Assembly (NCBI RefSeq): GCF_900156425.1 | Contig: NZ_FTNO01000001.1 | Coordinates: forward strand, 868,001-932,000 | Length of the DNA stretch: 64,000 bases | Reading direction: 5' to 3' | DNA from: Haladaptatus litoreus | GTDB taxonomy: Archaea; Halobacteriota; Halobacteria; Halobacteriales; Haladaptataceae | Shown here: positions 43,600 through 52,899 of the stretch, piece after piece | How the letters are laid out: each line of letters starts with the position of its first letter | How positions within the stretch are numbered: position 1 is the first letter of the stretch | Position numbers and translations under genes: made by a program | The notes under the pieces: generated by a model | Database searches by the model: none | Told to the model about the DNA's origin: nothing | What the model saw: the letters and a program-made list of their open reading frames with translations, nothing else

Positions 43600-44733
43600 A
43601 TGCGCGACGGGAGAGGAGTGACGACGCAAATGCGGACGCGGGTAACGACGTGGTGTGCTGGATTAGCGGCGGCGCTCGTCGCGGTCGTGTTAGCCAGCGC
43701 CGCGACCGGGCCAACCTCGCTCTCGCCCCTCGTGGTAGCGAAAGCCCTGCTCAACGAGTTGGCGATACCGACCGGTGCCGCTCTCGCAAACCACACACTT
43801 TCGGTTCCGGGCGTCCTCTCCGTCGGCGTTCCGCTCCCGGATTTTTCGTACACACCGATTTTTTCGTTTTCGGTGCCGCAAACAGCGGAAATCATCGTCG
43901 TAACCCTGCGAATGCCCCGAATCGTCCTCGCCGGTGTCGTCGGCTTTGCCCTCGCAACCGCGGGCGTCGTCATGCAGGGCTTCTTCCGAAACCCGATGGC
44001 TGACCCGTCCATCATCGGCGTTTCCTCGGGTGCCGCGGTCGGCGCGGTGGCGACCATCGCGTTTTCGATTTCGCTCCCCTTCGCGCTCCCCGTCTTTTCG
44101 TTCGTCGGCGCAATCGTCGCCGCCTTCGGAGTGTACCTGCTGGCGACGCAAAACGGGAGAACGCCGGTTGCGACCCTCCTGCTGGCGGGCGTTGCAGTTC
44201 AGACGCTTTTGGGTGCGGTCGTTTCCTATCTCCTGCTCGAAAGCGGAGAAAGCCTCCGTGAAGCAGTTTTCTGGCTAATGGGCCACCTCCACTACGCTTC
44301 GTGGGGGAAGGTCTGGGTCGCGCTTCCAGTCGCACTCCTCGGATTTGTGGTTCTCGGCCTGTTTGCACAGGACTTGAACGTCCTCCTCCTCGGGGAGGAG
44401 GACGCCCACAACCTCGGCGTGGAAGTAGAGCGCACCAAACGCCTCCTCCTCGCCGTCGCCAGCATCGTCACCGCCGCCGCGGTTTCGGTTTCCGGCGTTA
44501 TCGGATTCGTCGGCCTCGTGGTTCCGCACGTCATGCGTCTTTTGGTCGGGCCTGACCACCGAATTCTGCTCCCGACCAGCGCCCTCGCGGGGGCCGTCTT
44601 CCTCGTCGCGACCGACACCATCGCCCGGTCTGCGACCGGCGCGGCGGAACTCCCGGTCGGCATCGTTACCGCGTTCCTCGGCGCACCGTTTTTCCTCTAC
44701 CTGCTCCGCAAGCGCGAGGTGCACGCGCTGTGA
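43600..44733 (+). CDS. btuC: Corrinoid ABC transporter permease
   Basis: FecCD/BtuC-family permease of 377 residues with about ten helices. Conserved parts: [44 protein letters not shown] near 105, [28 protein letters not shown], and the coupling segment near [17 protein letters not shown]. The C-terminus has [20 protein letters not shown] and the final helix. Start: the ATG at 43600. The stop overlaps the btuD GTG by four bases (GTGA). Confidence 0.92.
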   Translation: MRDGRGVTTQMRTRVTTWCAGLAAALVAVVLASAATGPTSLSPLVVAKALLNELAIPTGAALANHTLSVPGVLSVGVPLPDFSYTPIFSFSVPQTAEIIVVTLRMPRIVLAGVVGFALATAGVVMQGFFRNPMADPSIIGVSSGAAVGAVATIAFSISLPFALPVFSFVGAIVAAFGVYLLATQNGRTPVATLLLAGVAVQTLLGAVVSYLLLESGESLREAVFWLMGHLHYASWGKVWVALPVALLGFVVLGLFAQDLNVLLLGEEDAHNLGVEVERTKRLLLAVASIVTAAAVSVSGVIGFVGLVVPHVMRLLVGPDHRILLPTSALAGAVFLVATDTIARSATGAAELPVGIVTAFLGAPFFLYLLRKREVHAL

Positions 44734-46004
44734 TTCGAATCGAGGACGTTTCGGTGACGCTCGGCGATTCGAGGGTACTCGACGGAGTTTCCGCCCGCGT
44801 TCCGGATGGAAAGTTCGTCGGCCTCGTCGGGCCGAACGGAGCGGGAAAAACTACTCTCCTTCGGGCGATGAACGGGGTTCTGTCGCCCGATTCTGGCCGT
44901 GTGCTGGTCGATGGTGACGCGATAGCAGACCTCTCTTCGAAGGCCGCCAGTCGAAGAGTTGCGACCGTTCCGCAGGATACGACCCTCTCGTTCGATTTCG
45001 ACGTGCGCGACGTGGTCGCCATGGGCCGCAACCCGTATCGGTCGCGGTTCGGGAGTGGAATCGATAGTAGTGACCGCAGTGCTGACGACGGCGAAAACAG
45101 CACCAGCGCTGCTGTGGTCGAACGCGCGATGGAACGAACCGACGTGATGCAGTTCGCAGACAGGTCGATTACCGCCGTCAGTGGCGGCGAGCGCCAGCGA
45201 ATCCTCCTCGCTCGCGCGCTGGCACAGGACACGCCGGTTCTCCTGCTCGACGAGCCGACGGCCAGTCTCGACATCAACCATCAGGTGCGAACGTTCGAGC
45301 TGGTTCGTGAACTCGTCCGTGAGGGAAAAACCGTCGTGGCCGCGATTCACGACCTGAATCTCGCAGCGCACTACTGCGACGAACTCCTTCTGCTCGATTC
45401 GGGGTCGGTGCTCTCGTCCGGGCCACCCACGGACGTGCTCGTGGAAGACACTCTCCGTGAGGCGTTCGACGCCCGAGCGGTCGTCTCCAGCCATCCCGTG
45501 ACGGGTTCGACCTACGTGACTGCTCTCCCAGAGCGAGCGACAGGGAGGGAAAGAGACGGAAAAATCCACGTCGTTGGTGGCGGCGGAACCGTCTCGCGCT
45601 TGCTCTACGTCCTCTCCGCCGCGGGCTACGATGTGTCGGTCGGCGTGTTAAACGAGGGCGATTCCGACCTCGAAACTGCCCGCCTGCTCGGATTGGAGAC
45701 CGTCGTGGAAGAACCGTTCGCGCCCATCGGTTCCGAGGCGCAGGCGGCCCTCGAAGGAAAAATCCGTGACGCAGATGTGACTATTCTCAGCGACGTGGAA
45801 ATCGGGTCGGGAAATCTGGCGAACCTCGAAGCGGTTTCGGCGGCGGATTCCGTCGTCGTCGTAGAGGAACGCCAGTTCGAAGCGCGAAACTACGCCGGGA
45901 GCGCCGCCGTCGCGTCCTATCGAGAACTGTGCGAACGTGGCCACGTCGTCCCACCAGACGACGTGCTTTCCGCAGTCGAGGACGCATTTGCGGGTGAGTC
46001 GTAA
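44730..46004 (+). CDS. btuD: Corrinoid ABC transporter ATP-binding protein with extra C-terminal domain
   Basis: Encodes 424 residues. The ABC domain (about 1-255) has Walker [10 protein letters not shown] near 34, Q-loop VPQDTT, signature SGGERQR, Walker [11 protein letters not shown]-loop SLD and switch AIHD. From about 270 a second domain of 150 residues follows ([34 protein letters not shown], ending VEDAFAGES), resembling the additional domain found in haloarchaeal BtuD. That domain may bind a corrinoid or regulate. Start: the GTG at 44730, overlapping the btuC stop. Confidence 0.9.
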   Translation: MIRIEDVSVTLGDSRVLDGVSARVPDGKFVGLVGPNGAGKTTLLRAMNGVLSPDSGRVLVDGDAIADLSSKAASRRVATVPQDTTLSFDFDVRDVVAMGRNPYRSRFGSGIDSSDRSADDGENSTSAAVVERAMERTDVMQFADRSITAVSGGERQRILLARALAQDTPVLLLDEPTASLDINHQVRTFELVRELVREGKTVVAAIHDLNLAAHYCDELLLLDSGSVLSSGPPTDVLVEDTLREAFDARAVVSSHPVTGSTYVTALPERATGRERDGKIHVVGGGGTVSRLLYVLSAAGYDVSVGVLNEGDSDLETARLLGLETVVEEPFAPIGSEAQAALEGKIRDADVTILSDVEIGSGNLANLEAVSAADSVVVVEERQFEARNYAGSAAVASYRELCERGHVVPPDDVLSAVEDAFAGES

Positions 46005-46033
46005 TCGAAAACGGGGAAAATCACCGAATCACT

Positions 46034-46342
46034 TTACGGTTCCTTGGCGGCGCGATACTGCACCAACTCGAAGATCATCAGCGCGGCGAACGTGCTCGCC
46101 GCGAGCATGACGATACCTGCGACGCCGACGCGAACCGAGGGAGCGATGACGACGCCGGTGCCGAGCAGTGCCCCGGTCAACAGTGCCATGACGAACCGTT
46201 TTATTTTCGTGAGCGAGACGAATCGCTGTGCGACGGTCGGGTCGAGACCGACGATGCGCGACCAGACGACGTAGAACGCCAGTACGATGAGAAAAGAAAG
46301 GAGCGAAACGCCGAGCAGTAACGAAAATACGACGAGTTCCAC
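46034..46342 (-). CDS. Small three-helix membrane protein
   Basis: About 102 residues from a GTG at 46342 (VELVVFSLLL...). Three hydrophobic segments are clear, with RIVGLDPTVAQRFVSLTKIKRFVMALLTGALLG between helix 1 and helix 2, and a short charged end (QYRAAKEP). An ATG-started longer frame exists upstream but its extra part is basic and unlikely. Function unknown. Convergent with btuD. Confidence 0.6.
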   Translation of the reverse strand: MELVVFSLLLGVSLLSFLIVLAFYVVWSRIVGLDPTVAQRFVSLTKIKRFVMALLTGALLGTGVVIAPSVRVGVAGIVMLAASTFAALMIFELVQYRAAKEP

Positions 46343-46474
46343 GATAGATGCCTCTGTTGAGGATGAACCTGTCGTGTATTCGTATAAGTCTATCGAACGA
46401 CAGATGAGCCTCCTCAAGTGAGCAGTAGATTGCCGAAGTAATGAAGTGTAGTGCGGGGTTTGTCGCACCCCGGG

Positions 46475-46609
46475 ATGAGAACTTTCGTGGAAGGGTTGGT
46501 GACACTTTGGAAGGAGGCCAACCTTCCGCCAGAGCCTTCGGCGGCGCCGGAATACAACGCTCACACTAGCACGCTTACGCGCCCGAGTCAGGCAGGCGCA
46601 GTTGGATAA
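46475..46609 (+). CDS. Possible 44-aa small ORF upstream of crtD
   Basis: ATG-started frame (MRTFVEGLVTLWKEANL... ending SQAGAVG) within the 386-base gap between the 46034 gene and crtD. Composition is reasonable and GGGATG precedes it, but it has no recognisable domain and its codon use is not strongly haloarchaeal. It may be chance. Confidence 0.2.
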   Translation: MRTFVEGLVTLWKEANLPPEPSAAPEYNAHTSTLTRPSQAGAVG

Positions 46610-46697
46610 AGAACCCCTGTCCCCTTTGTTATACGCCAGCTAAACCACCGGGGAAGCGACCTTATCCTGTGATGAAACCCTACACGTCGGGGAGTCG

Positions 46698-46706
46698 TTT
46701 TTATCA
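46698..46706 (+). promoter_or_regulatory. TATA-box candidate for the carotenoid genes
   Basis: The word TTTTTATCA is about 28 bases before the ATG at 46729, matching a leaderless carotenoid transcript. Confidence 0.45.
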
Positions 46707-46728
46707 GGTTCGCGCCCTGACACTGTGT

Positions 46729-48204
46729 ATGAATCTCGCTGGGGAGTCGGTCGCAATCGTAGGGAGTGGCTTCGGCGGCCTCTCGACGGCTTGCTATCTC
46801 GCTGACGCTGGTGCGGACGTAACTATCGTAGAAAAAAACGAGCAACTCGGCGGACGGGCGAGTCGCCTCGAAGAAGACGGTTTTCGGTTCGATATGGGGC
46901 CCTCGTGGTACCTCATGCCCGACGTGTTCGAGCGGTTTTTTGGCCACTTCGACCGCACGCCGAGCGACTACTACAGCCTTCAGCGACTCGACCCCCACTA
47001 CAGAATCTTCTTCAAAGATGGCGACGAGGTGGACATCCTCCCTGACCTCGAACGAAATAAGGAGCTGTTCGAATCCTACGAGGAGGGTGCTGGGGAGGAA
47101 CTACAGCGGTATCTCGACCGCTCCGAGGAAAATTATGGCGTCGGGATGGAGCATTTCGTCTACACCGACCGCTCCCGATTTCGGGATTACGTCTCGCTGG
47201 ACGTGGCGAAAAATGCCCGCGGACTGAACCTTCTCGGGTCGATGCAAGACCACGTCGAGAACTACTTCGACCACCCGAAACTCCAGCAGATAATGCAGTA
47301 CACGCTGGTGTTTCTGGGTGGTTCGCCGAACAACACACCTGCAATCTACAACTTGATGAGCCACGTCGATTTCAACCTCGGCGTCTACTATCCCGAAGGC
47401 GGTCTGGGTGGCGTGGTCGATGGTATCGTTCAATTGGGGGATGAACTGGGCGTCGAATACGTCACGGACTACGAAGTGACAGGCATCACGGGACACGAAG
47501 GCGATTTCCTCGTTCACAGCGGCGACGAGTCGATGGCGGCCGACATCGTGGTGAGCGACGCCGATTACGCCCACACCGAACAGGAACTGCTTCCGCCGGA
47601 AGCCCGCAAGTACGACGCGGACTACTGGGAATCGCGCACCTACGCACCCTCTGCCTTCCTCATGTACCTCGGCGTCGAGGGCGACGTTGACGAACTCGCT
47701 CACCACACGCTCGTCCTACCGGAAAACTGGAACGAGCATTTCGACCAGATTTTCGAAAATCCGGCGTGGCCCGACGACCCGGCGTACTACCTCTGCGTAC
47801 CGAGTAAAACCGACGATACGGTTGCTCCCGAAGGACACAGCAACCTGTTCGTCCTCGTTCCAATCGCGCCCGGACTTCCGGATGGGGACGCCATCCGCGA
47901 ACAGTACCGCGAAAAAATTCTGGACGACGTGGCCGAAAACACGGGCGTCGAACTTCGGGATAGAATCGTCTTCGAAAAACAGTTCAGCGTCTCCGACTTC
48001 GCAGACCGCTACAACAGCATGCAGGGAACCGCCCTCGGACTGGCGCACACGCTGATGCAAACCGGCCCGATGCGGCCCCGCCATCGCTCTCCCAAGGTCG
48101 ATGGCTTGTACTTCACCGGGTCGTACACCACGCCGGGAATCGGTGTCCCGATGTGTCTCATCGGCGGGCAACACACTGCGGACGCCGTTTTAGCAGACCA
48201 CTAA
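46729..48204 (+). CDS. crtD: Carotenoid 3,4-desaturase (CrtD / CrtI family)
   Basis: FAD-dependent carotenoid desaturase of 491 residues. The dinucleotide site is VAIVGSGFGGLSTACYLADAGADVTIVEKNEQLGGRASRL, and the C-terminus has YFTGSYTTPGIGVPMCLIGG. Position before lyeJ and cruF matches the crtD-lyeJ-cruF order of Haloarcula and Haloferax, so it is called CrtD rather than phytoene desaturase; sequence alone would allow either. It introduces the 3,4 double bonds on the way to bacterioruberin. Start: the ATG at 46729. Confidence 0.8.
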   Translation: MNLAGESVAIVGSGFGGLSTACYLADAGADVTIVEKNEQLGGRASRLEEDGFRFDMGPSWYLMPDVFERFFGHFDRTPSDYYSLQRLDPHYRIFFKDGDEVDILPDLERNKELFESYEEGAGEELQRYLDRSEENYGVGMEHFVYTDRSRFRDYVSLDVAKNARGLNLLGSMQDHVENYFDHPKLQQIMQYTLVFLGGSPNNTPAIYNLMSHVDFNLGVYYPEGGLGGVVDGIVQLGDELGVEYVTDYEVTGITGHEGDFLVHSGDESMAADIVVSDADYAHTEQELLPPEARKYDADYWESRTYAPSAFLMYLGVEGDVDELAHHTLVLPENWNEHFDQIFENPAWPDDPAYYLCVPSKTDDTVAPEGHSNLFVLVPIAPGLPDGDAIREQYREKILDDVAENTGVELRDRIVFEKQFSVSDFADRYNSMQGTALGLAHTLMQTGPMRPRHRSPKVDGLYFTGSYTTPGIGVPMCLIGGQHTADAVLADH

Positions 48205-48226
48205 CTGAAAATTAATTCGACATACT

Positions 48227-49054
48227 ATGATTCGATATTTGCTCAAACTCTCGCGACCGCGGTTCTGGCTCTACCTCGCGGGGCCGGTGCTGGTCGGCGT
48301 CGCCTACGGCGCGCCGACCATCGACGACCTGTTTTCGGTTCCCGCAGTCGCCTTGTTCGCCTACTTCCTGCTTCCGGCGAACGTCTTCCTCTACGGCATC
48401 AACGACATCTTCGACGCTGACATCGACGAGGAGAATCCGAAAAAGGACGAGCAGGAAGTTCGCTATCGAGGGAGCAAAGTGGTTCCAATCGCAGTCGTGC
48501 TTTCGGTTCTGCTGGGACTCGGTTTGCTCGTCATTACTCCGACAGTCGCGTGGCCGTGGCTCCTCGGCTTTCTGTTCCTCGGAGCGGGGTATTCGGCTCC
48601 GCCGCTCCGATTAAAAACCACGCCACTGCTCGATTCGATTTCGAACGGCCTGTACATCCTGCCGGGAGCGGCGGCTTACGCCGCACTTTCCGGAAGTCAT
48701 CCACCCCTGCTGGCCGTGATTGGTGGTTGGCTCTGGGCGATGGCGATGCACACGTTTTCCGCGATTCCGGACATCGAACCGGACGAGAAGGCCGGAATCA
48801 GAACCACTGCCACGATGCTCGGGGAACGGCAAACCCTCGCGTACTGCGCGGGTTGCTGGTTGCTGTCGGCAGTCCTGTTCGGCCTGCTCGACCCGCGAGC
48901 AGGCCTGCTTCTGCTTTGCTATCCCGCGCTCGTCGCTGCGTGGGTCGCCCGCGACGTGGCAATCGACCGTGCCTACTGGTGGTATCCCGCCATCAACACT
49001 GTCGTCGGGATGGTGCTGACGTTCGGTGGACTCTGGAGGGTCGTTCGTGGATAG
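48227..49054 (+). CDS. lyeJ: Lycopene elongase / 1,2-hydratase (UbiA prenyltransferase)
   Basis: UbiA-family enzyme of 275 residues with about eight helices. The aspartate motif NDIFDADIDEENPKKDEQE near residue 64 binds the prenyl diphosphate through Mg2+; the second site is SAIPDIEPDEKAGI. It adds C5 units to lycopene and hydrates the ends to give C50 carotenoids. It is 22 bases after crtD and its stop overlaps the cruF GTG start. Start: the ATG at 48227. Confidence 0.88.
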   Translation: MIRYLLKLSRPRFWLYLAGPVLVGVAYGAPTIDDLFSVPAVALFAYFLLPANVFLYGINDIFDADIDEENPKKDEQEVRYRGSKVVPIAVVLSVLLGLGLLVITPTVAWPWLLGFLFLGAGYSAPPLRLKTTPLLDSISNGLYILPGAAAYAALSGSHPPLLAVIGGWLWAMAMHTFSAIPDIEPDEKAGIRTTATMLGERQTLAYCAGCWLLSAVLFGLLDPRAGLLLLCYPALVAAWVARDVAIDRAYWWYPAINTVVGMVLTFGGLWRVVRG

Positions 49055-49880
49055 ACGCGAGGCGGAAGCGAAACTGTCCGAAATCATCCGCGAGAACCGG
49101 TTTACTATCGCGGTGGTGTTCCCCCTCGTCGGTGCCCTGCTGTTCGTGGCGGGCCACGAGGCGTGGCTTCCGGCGTGGCTGGCGCAGAATCCGTTTCTCA
49201 TCATCTTTGGAACGCTCGTCATGCGGTCGCCCCTCGTCGCCGGACTCCTGCCGGAAATCGACCGCCGGGCGGGAATCGCGCTCGTGGTACTCGCGCTCTA
49301 CACCTACGCCATCGAGTTCGTCGGTGTGACGACCGGACTTCCCTACGGTGAGTTCCACTACCAACTCGAACTCGGGCCGATGCTGTTCGGGACGGTTCCG
49401 GCGGGCCTCCCCGTCTTTTTCTTCCCGCTCGTGCTGAACAGCTATCTGCTCTGTCTGCTCCTGCTCGGCCCGCGAGTGAACTCGCGGGCCGCTCGCTTCA
49501 TTGCCTCGCTCGCCGTCGTTCTCGTCATCGACCTCGTATTAGACCCCGCCGCGGTCGCGCTCGGGTTCTGGGCCTACGACGGCGGGGGTGCATACTACGG
49601 CGTGCCGGTGTCGAACTATTTGGGATGGATGCTCTCGGGAACCGTCGCGGTCGGCTTGGTCGAACTCGGATTCGACTGGCGGTCGCTCCGCGACCGCCTC
49701 GATAACTGCGAGTTCATGCTAGATGACATGGTCAGTTTCGTCATCCTCTGGGGGGCGATGAACGCCTACTTCGGAAACTGGGTTCCCGTGGCGATTGCTG
49801 TCCTGCTGTTCGCCGGCCTCCACCGAATCGACCGATTCGACTTCGCCGTCGGGCAGTCCGTTCGAGGGACGCCGCGCTGA
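49047..49880 (+). CDS. cruF: Bisanhydrobacterioruberin hydratase (CruF)
   Basis: Membrane protein of about 277 residues from a GTG at 49047 that overlaps the lyeJ stop; a GTG at 49026 is also open. Typical CruF blocks are YAIEFVGVTTGLPYGEFHYQLELGP near 95, FFPLVLNSYLLCLLLL, and LVIDLVLDPAAVALGFWAYDGGGAYYGVPVSNYLGW near 170. It hydrates the last psi-ends to bacterioruberin. The gene contains a perfect 11-bp hairpin at 49467-49490. Confidence 0.85.
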   Translation: MDRREAEAKLSEIIRENRFTIAVVFPLVGALLFVAGHEAWLPAWLAQNPFLIIFGTLVMRSPLVAGLLPEIDRRAGIALVVLALYTYAIEFVGVTTGLPYGEFHYQLELGPMLFGTVPAGLPVFFFPLVLNSYLLCLLLLGPRVNSRAARFIASLAVVLVIDLVLDPAAVALGFWAYDGGGAYYGVPVSNYLGWMLSGTVAVGLVELGFDWRSLRDRLDNCEFMLDDMVSFVILWGAMNAYFGNWVPVAIAVLLFAGLHRIDRFDFAVGQSVRGTPR

Positions 49881-49893
49881 TTCCCAGTTGCAC

Positions 49894-50841
49894 TCATCGA
49901 GTCGGCATCGGCGACCCGGTTCCCGCTCGATTGTCGTCACCGTCTGGAATACTGCTCACGGCCCGAAAGACGGTTTCCGGGTCGCGGGAAAACCGCCACT
50001 GCCAACGCGTTTTCGCGAGAAGCCACAGCTTTCGGGTCGTCCCCAACTGCGGCGTTTCGGACAGCACATCGTACTCCCGTTCCCGAATGAGTCGGTGATG
50101 GTCGGCGTACAACACCGACGCGAGCAGGACGGCCAGTTGGCAGTCCTCCGGAAGATATTGGATACCGGCAACCCCGTCCCAGTACAGCGATTCCGCCCGT
50201 TTGAGTTCGTCGCGCATGACCGCGACGAACGACTCGGAGTAGTCGAGTTGGCGGATTTGTTCGTTCGTCACGCCGTGGCGCGAAAGCGTCGTCTGCGGCA
50301 GATAGATACGATTTCGCTCCACAACGTCCTCGCGCACGTCTCGGAGGAAGTTGGTCAACTGAAAGGCTTCGCCGAGCGCGATGGCGTGCGGGCGGGCTTG
50401 CTCCGGGTCGTCTGCGTCCATAATCGCGAGCATCATCTCGCCGACGGCGGCGGCAGATCCGCGCATGTACGTTTCCAGTTCGTCGTAGGTTTCGTAGCGC
50501 GCCTTATCGATGTCGGTCTGCATGGCTTCGACGAACACCTCGATTTCGCCGTCCGAAATTCCGCGTTCGTCCGCAACCTCACGAAACGCCGCGAGAACGG
50601 GGTCGTCTGTCGGTTCGTTTCCTAGTGCTTGCTGCCGGAGTCGTTCGAGTTCGGCTCGCTGTTCGTCCGGCGGAACCCCCGCTGCGTCGTCTACGACTTC
50701 GTCCGCGGTTCGGAAGAAGGCGTACAACACGTAGGTTGGATGACGCACTCGTTTCGGCAGGAGACGAGTAGCGAGGTAAAACGTCGGGCCCGTTCGCTGA
50801 TGCACCGATTTACTTGTCGCGAGTTGTCGTTCTGTGACCAT
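49894..50841 (-). CDS. crtB: Phytoene synthase
   Basis: Squalene/phytoene-synthase family protein of 315 residues. The first Asp motif is DEVVDD (47-52) in FRTADEVVDDAAG. The second is in NFLRDVREDVVERNRIYLP near 165, and a GEMMLAIM helix and a conserved Tyr-rich core are present. It condenses two geranylgeranyl diphosphates to phytoene. It is convergent with crtD-lyeJ-cruF, 13 bases from cruF, the arrangement seen in other haloarchaea. Start: the ATG at 50841. Confidence 0.92.
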   Translation of the reverse strand: MVTERQLATSKSVHQRTGPTFYLATRLLPKRVRHPTYVLYAFFRTADEVVDDAAGVPPDEQRAELERLRQQALGNEPTDDPVLAAFREVADERGISDGEIEVFVEAMQTDIDKARYETYDELETYMRGSAAAVGEMMLAIMDADDPEQARPHAIALGEAFQLTNFLRDVREDVVERNRIYLPQTTLSRHGVTNEQIRQLDYSESFVAVMRDELKRAESLYWDGVAGIQYLPEDCQLAVLLASVLYADHHRLIREREYDVLSETPQLGTTRKLWLLAKTRWQWRFSRDPETVFRAVSSIPDGDDNRAGTGSPMPTR

Positions 50842-51163
50842 TCAGAGAGTCTCCGGTTTCGGGTCGGTGACTTCGTGACACACGAATACCACGTCCTCGT
50901 GTATAATCGTTTGTGCGGACTCTCGGCTCGGGAATTATTTTCGCCGGGCAACAGCCAACCCGTACCACAGAACCCAGCAACTGTGTGCTCTATATTCTAC
51001 GGAGTCGTATATAGTACAATTAGAGACATTTTTTACGGTCGGTTGAAAGTTCGAAACGTGGCGCGACGGAACGTCGCCGTAGCAAATACATGGAACAGTC
51101 ATCCACAGTCCGCCAGCCAGCACGTCGCGCCACACACTATCTCCTTGCTCGGTAACCGACGAA
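50842..51163. other. 322-base gap upstream of crtB, no gene seen
   Basis: AT-rich words such as TATATTCTACGG and GTCGTATATAGTACAATTAG near 50988-51022 could be promoter elements of crtB or of another gene. No convincing reading frame on either strand. Confidence 0.5.
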
Positions 51164-51448
51164 TTAGCTCTCGCTTCGCCCCTGTAACAGCAGTCCGAAC
51201 CCCAATAGCCAACAGCTAACGCCCAATCCCAGCAGACCGAGGGTGAGCGTCGTTCCCGCCGCACCTAAGACGAACGTATCCGGCGGAACCGACTGCGAGA
51301 GGGACTGCAATGCCTCTCCCGCTGTTTCAGCCCGAAAGACGATACCGGCGGTTCCGAGGAGAATTGCGGGAATCGACAGGACGAGAAGTGCCACTCCCGA
51401 CGCTATCGACAGTGTTCCGATGGTGTGAACCGTTCGTCGGGCGAACAC
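51164..51448 (-). CDS. Small membrane protein
   Basis: Encodes 94 residues from a GTG at 51448. Two hydrophobic segments (SIASGVALLVLSIPAILLGTAGIVF and LGAAGTTLTLGLLGLGVSCWLLGFGLLL) flank an acidic/polar loop. No family recognised. It lies next to the winged-helix gene, same strand. Confidence 0.6.
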   Translation of the reverse strand: MFARRTVHTIGTLSIASGVALLVLSIPAILLGTAGIVFRAETAGEALQSLSQSVPPDTFVLGAAGTTLTLGLLGLGVSCWLLGFGLLLQGRSES

Positions 51449-51527
51449 ACACGCACCCCCTGAATGATAGCATACCGCACGACTTAATCGTGTCTCGTCA
51501 TCCTCTCCGGTCGAAATCCCACGGGAT

Positions 51528-52391
51528 TCAGGCCGATTTTCGATACACGCGGACGTACCAGACCACGAATCCGAGGGCGAGAATCAGCGCGCCACCCAAG
51601 AAAAAGAGCAGACCGGGCGGAACTCCGGCGGTCGTAGACCCTTCCGCAATCGTCTGAACCGTCGTCGTCGTGGTTTCCTGCACCACGTCCGTCGTCTGGT
51701 CGAGGGTGGTCGTCGTGGCGTCGCCAGCGGTTTCCGTCGTCTCGGAGGTTCGCGTCGCCGCTTCGGTTCCGCTGTCGGGAACCGATTCTGTCACGGTCAC
51801 CGTTTCGTCGGCGCTGTCGGTGGTCACTGCAGTTGTCGAGTCGTTGCTCAGGTTACTGTTCCCGTCCGCTCCGGAATCGGCGCTGTCCCCACCTTGATAG
51901 CCACCGTCGCTGTCGCCATTCGAGGTCGTACTGAACGGGAACGGAAATAGACCCCCCGTCGCCAACCGCTGGACGACCAAACTCGCAACGCCGAGGATAC
52001 CGAGTCCGCCGAGAAGATTCGAGAGGGCGGATTCCAGTCCGACTGTGTCGTCTTCGTTTCCGGCGAAGAGAACGAGCGGCCCTGCTGTGGGGGCGTACAC
52101 CTTCATCTCGCGTCCCTTCTCGGAATAGGCCGTGTCCGCGACTTCGATGAGGTTTCCGTCTTCCAGTTTTTCGAGGTGATACCGGACGTTTTGCAGAGAC
52201 GTATCGACTCGTTCTGCGATGGTTGCTGGAGTCGCCGGTTCTTCGTAGAGGGTCGAGAGGATGTTTCGCCCGGTTTTGGACGAAAGTGCCGAGAGGAGTT
52301 TGTCGGCATCCTCGCTATCGACGCCGACGACTCGCGGGTCGCGCTCTTCGTCCGCGACGGAGTCGACGGTGGAGGGCAGAAAGTCGACCAT
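51528..52391 (-). CDS. Membrane-tethered winged-helix (ArsR-like) protein
   Basis: Encodes 287 residues. The N-terminal 110 are an ArsR-like winged helix (LLSALSSKTGRNILSTLYEEPATPATIAERVDTSLQNVRYHLEKLEDGNLIE) followed by a wing (EKGREMKVYAP). A weak hydrophobic segment lies around 125-145. Then about 100 residues of Ser/Thr/Asp-rich sequence, and a strong C-terminal helix (PPGLLFFLGGALILALGFVVWYV) with RVYRK. This suggests a DNA-binding domain held to the membrane, with the Thr-rich part outside. Start: the ATG at 52391. Confidence 0.78.
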   Translation of the reverse strand: MVDFLPSTVDSVADEERDPRVVGVDSEDADKLLSALSSKTGRNILSTLYEEPATPATIAERVDTSLQNVRYHLEKLEDGNLIEVADTAYSEKGREMKVYAPTAGPLVLFAGNEDDTVGLESALSNLLGGLGILGVASLVVQRLATGGLFPFPFSTTSNGDSDGGYQGGDSADSGADGNSNLSNDSTTAVTTDSADETVTVTESVPDSGTEAATRTSETTETAGDATTTTLDQTTDVVQETTTTTVQTIAEGSTTAGVPPGLLFFLGGALILALGFVVWYVRVYRKSA

Positions 52392-52491
52392 AGCCTATCA
52401 TTTTAGCCCGTGGATATAACTCTGCCCGACCGATGTTTCCCGGCGTTTTATTACCTCCCGTCGAAAACGCACGTTCTGATAGGTTGACTTC

Positions 52492-52833
52492 ATGGATGGC
52501 GAGGCGAACTCACTGCGGACGCTGCTACAGATTCTCGCGGAGCCGCGGCGACGGTACGCGCTGTACCATCTCCGGCGACACGACGAAACCACGGTAACGC
52601 GCCTCGCCGACAACGTCGCGGGGTGGATGGACGCCGTCCAGTACGAACCGCTGTCGGCGGAGGCGCACGTCTATATCTACACCGAACTCCACCACACCGA
52701 TATTCCGAAACTCAGCGCCGCGAAAATCGTCCGTCTTCACGAGGACGAAGAGCGACTGGAGGTCGTTCGATTTCCCGAAATGTTGAGCAATCTGCTCGAT
52801 GTGACGCTCGAATACGACGACAAAGAGAGCTAA
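52492..52833 (+). CDS. DUF7344-like helix-turn-helix protein
   Basis: Encodes 113 residues. The N-terminal pattern LLQILAEPRRRYALYHLRRHDETTVTRLADNVAGWM is the haloarchaeal winged-helix type of the DUF7344 group, followed by VYIYTELHHTDIPKLSAAKIVRLHEDEERLEVV, with the HHTDIPKL motif at the recognition-side helix. A probable transcription regulator. It is divergent from the winged-helix membrane gene, 100 bases apart, sharing a promoter region. Confidence 0.75.
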   Translation: MDGEANSLRTLLQILAEPRRRYALYHLRRHDETTVTRLADNVAGWMDAVQYEPLSAEAHVYIYTELHHTDIPKLSAAKIVRLHEDEERLEVVRFPEMLSNLLDVTLEYDDKES

Positions 52834-52899
52834 TCCGGTATTGTTGCGGTATTTACCCGTGTACTAATAAAGCACCTCGTCCGTGAACAGTCGGGTATA

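Noticed and set aside
46729..48204. Calling the desaturase CrtI (phytoene desaturase)
   Set aside because: Gene order with lyeJ and cruF points to CrtD, although sequence reading alone cannot separate them.
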